A DNA stretch of 64,000 bases, taken from contig JACGWO010000013.1 in the NCBI GenBank assembly GCA_034509735.1, positions 10,064,136 through 10,128,135 of the forward strand. The letters run 5' to 3'. Position 1 is the first letter of the stretch. Every line of letters starts with the position of its first letter. The notes beneath the pieces are model-generated. The model was given only the letters and a program-made list of their open reading frames with translations. It had not been told where the DNA came from and did not search any database. Both the position numbers and the translations under genes were made by a program. Shown here one piece after another: positions 56,132-64,000 of this stretch. Source of the stretch: Sesamum alatum (lineage: Eukaryota; Streptophyta; Magnoliopsida; Lamiales; Pedaliaceae).

Positions 56132-59100
56132 TGAAGGACAAGCAGATCCGCCCGGGAGCGCGAGCGGAAGCGAGAAAGCGAGGAAAGTGCGTAAATTAAA
56201 TCAAATGTAATTTAAAATACGAATCCCAAGGGGTGTACCCTTGGGTGCTCAACCGGGCGTTCGATGTAGGATGTGTAAATATTAGAAACATATATTTAAA
56301 CACATAGGGCATAGATGTATATTAAATCAATCAAAGCGTAGTAATACTGTTACCTTTGATTGTTTAGCGTATGCTCCCGGCTACTAGCATTGTTCCTTCT
56401 CCGGAATGCTCACGAAATCCAAACGTACGGATTCTCGAAAGGTGATCCACACCACAGCGGAAGAAACACACGTTCTTCTTGCTAGAAAGAACGGGTTTAA
56501 GAAGGAATCGGTTTAAGAGAAGAACACTATGAATTAGTGCTCTCTTAAACTTACTTTGTTCTTCTTCTTGATTCAAAATCAAGTGAAGAACATAAGTGTA
56601 AGAGAGGGAGAGAGGCCGAGAGTTTGAGAGAGAGGAGAGGATTTTTGTCTTCTCTTTTTCCTAGAAAAAGATGAATAATGAATCACTTATGCTTGGTGTT
56701 GTATATTCTAATATATATATACATAATTAATGTGATTATTGGAATGTGTCTAGGTTCATCCAAGGATGTCTAGATTCATTCCAATCAATCACCATCAATT
56801 CTTCAATCAAGCCTATCAAAATTTATGGTATGATCAAATCGTACCAAAAGGGAAGAGCTTGATTGGAGTTGATTTGTCTCTTTCCAAAAGAGATAAGTCA
56901 ACATACCACCTAGCATGAAACATGGCTGATTTTGCTTCCTCCAAGGGAGCATGTCGGCCATGTTTAATTAAGGGAAGAAGTCCAATATCTTCCTATTCCA
57001 AAATAGGAATTATTTCTCCTCTCGGGTATAATTTAACGGATCGGGTTTTATCATAATCCAATTACGACGAATCCAACATTAAATCCAATTTAATGTCCAT
57101 TTAAATTATTCCCGTTGATCTTTTAATCCAATTAAAAGATCCAACGTCTCAACGTCTCAACTTTCCATATTTAATTGAAAATCCAATTTACCGATTAAAT
57201 GAAAGCCCGATACAATATCGGCCGTCCATCCAATGTAATTTCCCTTAAGTAATCCAATTACTTATTTTATCCTTCGAAATTGACTCCAAGTCAATCTCTC
57301 AACCTCCTCGGTGATTTATGTGTGACCCTTTAGGTTCACCCGCAGCTAGACTTGGGCCCGTGTCCCACAAGGGCCCGTTACCATGGGTGGCCGTCTAGCA
57401 ACGGTCTATGGCACTAGAGACTAGGCGAATTGGCGTGAACATTTAGGGGCCAATTCCATACGGGTACGATCCTTCCGTCTACCGTCTCCCGGCCTTAGTC
57501 TAGGGTATGGAATTGGGCGTCGGTTCCCATCCTTGACTAGGCACCTATGCTTAATACTCGAGACCACGTATGCTTCATTGCGTCGACACAGGAAACCATT
57601 CCCTGTTGGACCAACCACTGTGGCCACAACTTCAAACAGCATGAACGTGTCTCCGAGTGCATAGGAGATACCTCTGTCACATACTGACAGGGGACGGATC
57701 TTCTTCTCGGAATCCATCGTCCTCGTTACACATTCCGACTGCACTGGACAAGGCTTATGATAATCATCTTACTGTTAGAATAGGTGACCATGTAAGCCAA
57801 TTTTGGCAGGAATTCTTTGGTATTTGGTAAAATATTTATGAATAAAAGAAGTGAAAGTTCATATGGCAATACTTTGTTTACGTTCACTTATATTTGCATT
57901 TACATTTCTGTTCACTACGCAAACAAAGCCCACGGACTGAGTAACGATTTCGGGGACTGGGACTACGCTTGGAGGTATGTCCATGAAATCAGTCTCACCG
58001 AATCAGTCCGGAAATCTCCAAGTCAAGGAATCCCGAAAATGGGTACCGGGATTCCCTTTGAGACTTGCACTAAGCATCTGCTGTCGTATTTCATCGACGG
58101 GTGACGAAGGTCGTCTAAGCAGTGTTAGTGGGTCAGCATGCTAGGAAGCAGCTGACTGAGGTGACTCGCGGGAACCGTCTTACGGAGGACCTTGAGTATG
58201 GTCAGCAAGGTATGACATGTATTCCCGGTTCCAACGGTACAGGCCAAGTCCTTTGACTTGAGGAACTGTTGAGTTTACCTGTGCATCAGGTCTGTATCTT
58301 AGATATGGTGAGAGATTGCCAAAATACTCTTGAGTAGTCATAAGCCATGTCTAGTGCAGCTCGGGTGTACAAAGTCACAGTAGTTTCCAAGAAAGGATCT
58401 GTCTCCTGTCAAAAGGTATTGACAGTTGTGTCTCATGTATGCTCTGTGTCTTGTCCCTGAAATCTGTCCACAGTGACTAAATAGAAGGGAAAGGTTTCCC
58501 TTGCGGCGTTTAGTAAGGACAGACCGACACTTAGGTCCAAAATGGGTACCTGCATTTTCCGTGCCCTAGACCCTAAGTGATGAGACCGAAGATAGAAGGA
58601 CAAGTGTACTGTTAGAGCCTAAATGTTCATCCCCGAATATTTCACCTAGTCTCTAGTGCCGTGGACCGTTGCTAGATGGCCACCCATGGTAACGGGCGGA
58701 TTCTAGGAATCCGACCAAGTCTAGCTGAATGGTGAACCTAAAGAGTCACACGCTATCCACACACACACTTAGTATTGAATTTGGAATTAAATATTGGAGT
58801 AAAGGAATGATTAAATTAGATTTAATCGGGTCCTATATTTTCTTGGAGAAATTAATTCCTTCTATTTGATAAAGGAAATTAAATTAATAAATAGGATTTA
58901 TTAAAGGGTTGATTTAATGGGCTTAGAATAAATAATAATATTTATTTATTATATTATTTTTATTCTTTTAGCCTTTTGGAATATTTAATGGGATTTAAAT
59001 ATTCCATTAAATTAAAATCAACGGTTGAGATGGAAAGGGGAGATGGAAGGCTAGGATTCGTTTGACTAGGACTTTGACTAGGTCAAAATCCTAGTCAAAT

Positions 59101-60317
59101 TAGAGTTCTTAGAGTTGGAGTTTAAAGAGAATTAAACTCCTCCTCTATATAAACCTCTAGCCTCCAAACAATTGAAGGATGATGATTCTTGAAAACACAC
59201 ACAACACACACTCTCCCCTCCTCCTCATCTCTCGTCCGCCCCCTCTTTCTCTAGCAAGAAAATAATTCTTAGTTCTTTTGTTCTTGGAACATTAGAACTT
59301 AGATGAATCAATACCGTTAATTGATAACGTGTTGTTGATTCATCCACTCCAAAATTATACACTTGTTCGTTGCTAGCACGACGTGCAAGATACGTGGGTG
59401 GATCGTGTGTCATGATTTGGAGGGTCTCAAGAACGAGATCTCGGTGCAAAACAGGGAACAACGCGAGTAGCTGTTGAAGACAAAAACGACAACGGGTAGG
59501 TCTCGATTTATTTTTCGTCCCTCTTTAGTTTTCAAACTCTATGGCCTCCATGACTTCTTTACATGCTTTATGATCATGAGATACACCGAACGCCCGGGAA
59601 CCTCAAGGGCACACCCCTTGAGCGTGTTCTTTTAAATTAAAAAGCATGCTTTATTTTTGTATGTTTATTTTTATCGCGCTTCCGCATTCGCGCAATTCCC
59701 GGGACGATCCACCGATTTCTTTCACTTACAGAATGATTACCTCTCGCCAGATCCAAGTTACAGCCGTCCTGTGCACGTGACTACCATGATTCCTCAAGTC
59801 TGAGGATTACTCCCGTACTATCGGAACCGGGGAAAACCAATCATACCGACCAAGCCTCCAAGGCTTCCATATGATGATCCCCGCGAGTCAGTCCAGTCGG
59901 CTCGACCCCATTCGACCAACCCATCAAGATCGTGTAGGCGTCCCACGCCTGTCGCCGATGAAACACGACACTCATCCAACGAACACGACTCTTGACGCAA
60001 GTCTCAATAGGACTCTCGATGCCTGTCTCGAGGTCCTCGACTTGGAATGTCTCAGACCCAACTCTTAATCAGTTGGTTTCATGACCACCATCCAATGCGT
60101 GGCCCAACTGCACGAGTTGTTATCCATGGTCTGTGGGCTTTGTTGCGATATAAGTTAAACACCGTTTTAACAAATGTAAGATGAGCGCAACAAAGAAGGT
60201 ACCATTGGTGACGAATACTCATCTTATTCATCACATAATAATATTACATTTACATCAAGTTGTCAGATAGGTTACAAATCCCCAAACCTATTGGCTTTCT
60301 GGTCACCTATTCTAACA
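56132..60317 (-). repeat. 3' LTR of the copia element (family A), split by a family E solo LTR
   Basis: The two parts, 56132-57772 and 59730-60317, align with 3704-5933 and together make about 2229 bp. The inner boundary is set by the polypurine tract at 60318. Confidence 0.9.
57773..59724 (+). repeat. solo LTR, family E, complete (1952 bp)
   Basis: TGTTAGAATAGG to CTTTCA. Target duplication CTTAC at 57768-57772 and 59725-59729. It is the reference copy for this family in the window. Confidence 0.95.
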
Positions 60318-60333
60318 ATCTCCCACTTGACCT
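60318..60333 (-). other. polypurine tract of the copia element
   Basis: On the minus strand, GGTCAAGTGGGAGAT directly before LTR start TGTTAGAATAGG at 60317. It is shared with the tract at 7241-7257. Confidence 0.8.
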
Positions 60334-60396
60334 AAAGCCAATCACCCATTGGCCTCAAACCTCTTATTCAGATGGTGAGTGTGGGCAACTTGCGAC

Positions 60397-62605
60397 TGAA
60401 GGACAAGCGGATCCGCCCGGGAGCGCGAGCGGAAGCGAGAAAAGCGTGGAAATAGTGCGTAAATTTAAATCAAATTCAAAATACGCGAATCCCAAGGGGT
60501 GTACCCTTGGGTGCTCAACCGGACGTTCGATGTAGGATGTGTAAATATTAAAACATATATTTAAAACACATAGGGCATAGATATATAAATGGAATCAATC
60601 AAAGCGTAATAAACCGTTACCTTTGATTGTTTAGCGTATGCTCCCGGCTACTAGCGTTGTTCCTTCTCCGGAATGCTCACGAAATCCAAACGTATGGATT
60701 CTCCAAAGGTGATCCACACCACACCGGAAGAAACACACGTTCTTCTTGCTAGAAAAGAACGGGTTTTAGGAAGGAATCGGTTTTAAGAGAAGAACACTAT
60801 GAATTAGTGTTCTCTTAAACTTACTTTGTTCTTCTTCTTGATTCAAAATCAAGTGAAGAACACAAGTGTAAGAGAGGGAGGGAGCACGAAAATTGAGAGA
60901 GAGGAGAGGATTTTTGTCTTCTCTTTTTCCTAGAAAAAGATGAATAATGAATCACTTATGCTAGGTGTTGTATATTCTAATATATATACATAATTAATGT
61001 GATTATTGGAATGTGTCTAGGTTCATCCAAGGATGTCTAGATTCATTCCAATCAAATCACCATCAATTCTTCAATCAAGCCTACCAAAATTTATGGTATG
61101 ATCAAATCATACCAAAAGGGAAGAGCTTGATTGGAGTTGATTTGTCTCTTTCCAAAAGGGAAGAGCTTGATTGGAGTTCATCCAAGGGAGCATGTTGGCT
61201 ATGTTTAATTAAGGGAAGAAGTCCAACTTCTTCCTATTCCAAATTAGGAATTATTTCTCCTCTCGGGTATAATTTAACGGACCGGGTTTTATCGTAATCC
61301 AATTACGACGAACCCAATATTAAATCCAATTTAATGTCCACTTAAATTATTCCCGTTGATCTTTTAATCCAATTAAAAGATCCAACGTCTCAACATCTCA
61401 ACTTTTCATATTTAATCGAAAATCCAATTTACCGATTAAATGAAAGCCCGATACAATATCGGCCCGTCCATCCAATGGAATTTCCCTTAAGTAATCCAAT
61501 TACTTATTTTATCCTTCGAGATTGACTCCAAGTCGATCTCTCAACCTCCTCGGTGATTTGTGTGTGACCCTTTAGGTTCACCCTCAGCTAGACTTGGGCC
61601 CGTGTCCCACAAGGGCCCGTTATCATGGGTGGCCGTCTAGCAACGGTCCATGGCACTAGAGACTAGGTGAATTGGCGTGAACATTTAGGCGCCGATTCCG
61701 TACGGGTACGATCCTTCCGTCTACCGTCTCCCGGCCTTAGTCTAGGGTATGGAATTGGGCTTCGGTTCCCATCCTTGACTAGGCATCTATGCTTAATACT
61801 CGAGACTACGTATGCTTCATTGCATCGACACAGGAAACCATTCCCTGTTCGACCAACCACTGTGGCCACAGCTTCAAACAGCTATGAACGTGTCTCCGAG
61901 TGCATAGGAGATACCTCTGTCACATACTGACAGGGGACGGATCCTCTTCTTGGAATCCACCGTCCTCGTTACACATTCTGACTGCACTGGACAAGGCTTA
62001 TAATGATCATCTTACAGAATGATCACCTCTCGCCAGATCCAAGATACAGCCGTCCTGTGCACGTGACTGCCATGATTCCTCAAGTCTGAGGATTACTCCC
62101 GTACTATCGGAACCGGGGAAATCCAATCATACCGACCAAGCCTCCAAGGCTTCCATATGATGATCCCCGCGAGTCAGTCCAGTCGGCTCGACCCCAGTCG
62201 ACCAACCCATCAAGATCGTGTAGGCGTCCCACGCCTGTCGCCGATGAAACACGGCACTCATCCAATGAACACGACTCTTGACGCAAGTCTCAATAGGACT
62301 CTCGATGCCCTGTCTCGAGGTCCTCGACTTGGAACGTTTCAGACCCAACTCTTAATCAGTTGGTTTCATGACCACCATCCAATGCGTGGCCCAACTGCAC
62401 GAGTTGTTATCCATGGTCTGTGGGCTTTGTTGCGATATAACTTAAAACACCGACTTAACAAATGTAAGATGAGCGCAACAATGAAGGTACCATTGGTGAC
62501 GAACACTCATCTTATTCATCACATAATAATATTACATTCACATCAAGTTGTCGGATAGGTTACAAATTGCCAAACCTATTGGCTTTCTGGTCACCTATTC
62601 CAACA
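60397..62605 (-). repeat. solo LTR, family A (2209 bp), inside the copia element
   Basis: TGAAGGACAAG to CCAACA on the plus strand. Exact target duplication GCGAC at 60392-60396 and 62606-62610. With it set aside, the RNase H C-terminal frame continues to a stop just before the polypurine tract. Confidence 0.95.
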
Positions 62606-63424
62606 GCGACATGGGCTTAGCAAGTGGATCTGCTATGTTTTTCTGCGGAGCTGACTCGGTCCAACCGAACGTCACTCCTGCTATCCATCTCTCTAAGTAG
62701 ATGGTAGCGTCTAAGAATATGCTTGGATCGTGATGAGATCTCGGTTCCTTTGCTAGCACTATCGCCCCGTTTGTTATCATAAAAGATAATTATAGGCTTA
62801 GCAATGCTAGGTACTACATCCAACTCTTGGATGTAGCTCATCAACCAAACCACTCCTTAGCAGCTTCCAAAGCCGCTATGTATTCAAAACTCTATGGTGG
62901 AGTCCGCCGTGGTAGCCTGCTTGGAACTCTTCCAAGCGACCACGCCACCATTAAGTCTGAACACATAACCAGACTGAGACTTGGCATCATCGTCATCCGA
63001 CTGGAAGCTAGCTTCGCTATAGCCTTCCAGTATCAACTCTCCACCGCCGTAGGTCAAGAACATGCCCTTAGTCCTTTTCAGGTACTTTAGGATAGTATTG
63101 ACTGCACTCCAGTGATATCGGCTAGTTACGCACAAAGCGAAAGCCATATCAGGTCTAGTGTACTGAACAACATACTGTATGCTGCCTACGGCTGAAGCAT
63201 AGGGGATGTCCAACATCCTTTTAAGCTCCTCATCAGTCTTAGGAGACTGCTTCTTGGATAACTTAATTTCGTGCCTCATAGGAAGGAATCCTCGTTTTGA
63301 GTTTTCCATCTTGAATCTCTTCAAGACTTTCTCAATGTACGAGGACTGGGCCATTCCTAACATCCTTCTAGATCTATCCCTGTAGATCTTGATGCCAAGG
63401 ATGTAGGATGCCTCGCCCATATCC
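62606..63424 (-). pseudogene. copia reverse transcriptase C-terminus and RNase H
   Basis: 63420-62884 on the minus strand: ASYILGIKIYRDRSRRMLGM, SYIEKVLKRF, PYASAVGSIQYV, RPDMAFAL in the RT thumb. Then RNase H with GYSEASFQSDDDDAKSQSGYV and KSSKQATTADST. Near 62880 one extra base, and soon after one missing base, shift the frame. SRSKHILRRYHLLREM (62760-62715) and ADPLAKPMS are in different frames. The catalytic RT palm would lie to the right but is replaced by an LTR insertion at 63425. Confidence 0.88.
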
Positions 63425-64000
63425 TGTTAGAATAGGTGACCATGTAAGCCAATTTTGGCAGGAATATATAACCTATGTCTAGACAATTCTTTGGTATTTG
63501 ATAAAATATTTATGAATAAAGAAGTGAAAATTCATATGGCAATACTTTGTTTACGTTCACTTATCTGCATTTACATTTCTGTTCACTACGCAAAACAAAG
63601 CCCACAGACTGAGAAACGATTTCGGGGACTGGGACTACGCTTGGAGGTAGGTCCATGAAATCAGTCTTACCGAATCAGTCCGGAAATCTCCAAGTCAAGG
63701 AATCCCGAAAATGGGTACCGGGATTCCCTTTGAGACTTGCACTAAGCATCTGCTGTCGTATTTCATCGACGGGTGACGAAGGTCGTCTAAGCAGTGTTAG
63801 TGGGTCAGCGTGCTAGGAAGCAGCTGACTGAGCTGACTCGCGGGAACCGTCTTACGGAGGACCTTGAGTATGGTCAGCAAGGTATGACGTGTATTGCCGG
63901 TTCCAACGGCACAGGCCAAGTCCTTTGACTTGAGGAACTGCTGAGTTTACTTGTGCATTAGGTCTGTATCTTAGATATGGTGAGAGATTGCCAAAATACT
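63425..64000 (+). repeat. LTR, family E, runs off the window
   Basis: It begins TGTTAGAATAGGTGACC inside copia RT and matches 57773-58340 closely. Whether it is a solo LTR or the start of a full element cannot be seen. Confidence 0.9.

Larger units (their letters stand above)
56132..63424 (-). mobile_element. copia element (3' part) with two later solo-LTR insertions
   Basis: On the minus strand: RT/RNase H (63424-62606), polypurine tract (60333-60318), then a 3' LTR (60317-56132). One solo LTR (60397-62605) separates RNase H from the tract, and another (57773-59724) splits the 3' LTR. Both are bounded by exact 5-bp duplications. The copia element itself sits in the CACTA Transposase_24 gene. 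Confidence 0.9.

Noticed and set aside
1..64000. tRNA, rRNA, CRISPR, bacterial operon features
   Set aside because: None seen; the sequence is clearly plant nuclear DNA.

Overview
The window is plant nuclear DNA, almost certainly from a eudicot. It holds one host gene that looks intact and is otherwise almost entirely transposable elements, many nested inside one another. The host gene is an endoplasmic-reticulum omega-3 fatty acid desaturase (FAD3 type) on the minus strand. It has eight exons between 12438 and 18420, all seven introns are GT-AG, and it encodes 409 residues with all three histidine boxes. From memory, its sequence style is closest to FAD3 of Lamiales (mint/sesame group). No search was run, so the species is inference.

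Layout. 1-5933: 5' part of a minus-strand Ty1/copia element (2.2-kb LTR, Met-tRNA primer site, leader, broken gag-pol). 5934-7876: leader-like non-coding retroelement DNA ending in a polypurine tract and a truncated LTR. 7877-9265: 3' end of another copia element, plus strand. 9340-10380: decayed LINE endonuclease. 10385-10962: Emigrant/pogo-like MITE. 12438-18420: FAD3, with at least four copies of one MITE family in its introns. 19082-19929: a second pogo-like element that still carries part of a CENP-B/pogo-type DNA-binding domain. 19930-24028: AT-rich intergenic DNA with another FAD3-intron-type MITE and a degenerate tandem repeat.

24029-45618 is one minus-strand Ty3/gypsy element of the Tat/Grande type, with LTRs of the same family at both ends and an antisense gene near its 3' end. 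It is split by a plus-strand Tat element (25241-35508), which itself holds two solo LTRs, and by a solo LTR at 40634-42506. 45619-50426 holds a short coding-like fragment of unknown origin, a broken LINE ORF1 (DUF4283 type), a chromovirus-like LTR end and a decayed LTR.

50427-56131 is the left part of a CACTA (En/Spm) transposon. It has two dense arrays of a GGAACGGT/ACCGTTCC motif, a transposase gene deleted in its middle, and a Transposase_24-type gene. The latter is cut at 56132 by a copia element (to 63424) that carries two later solo-LTR insertions with clean 5-bp target duplications. A further LTR runs off the right edge.

The only set of sequences working as a gene is FAD3 with its TATA and poly(A) candidates. 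Every transposon reading frame examined is broken or truncated. I saw no tRNA, rRNA or CRISPR. The most unusual observations are a 47-bp duplication flanking one solo LTR, the internal GGAACGGT arrays of the CACTA element, the repeated colonisation of FAD3 introns by one MITE family, and a Tat insertion between the TATA box and start codon of another Tat element's antisense gene.
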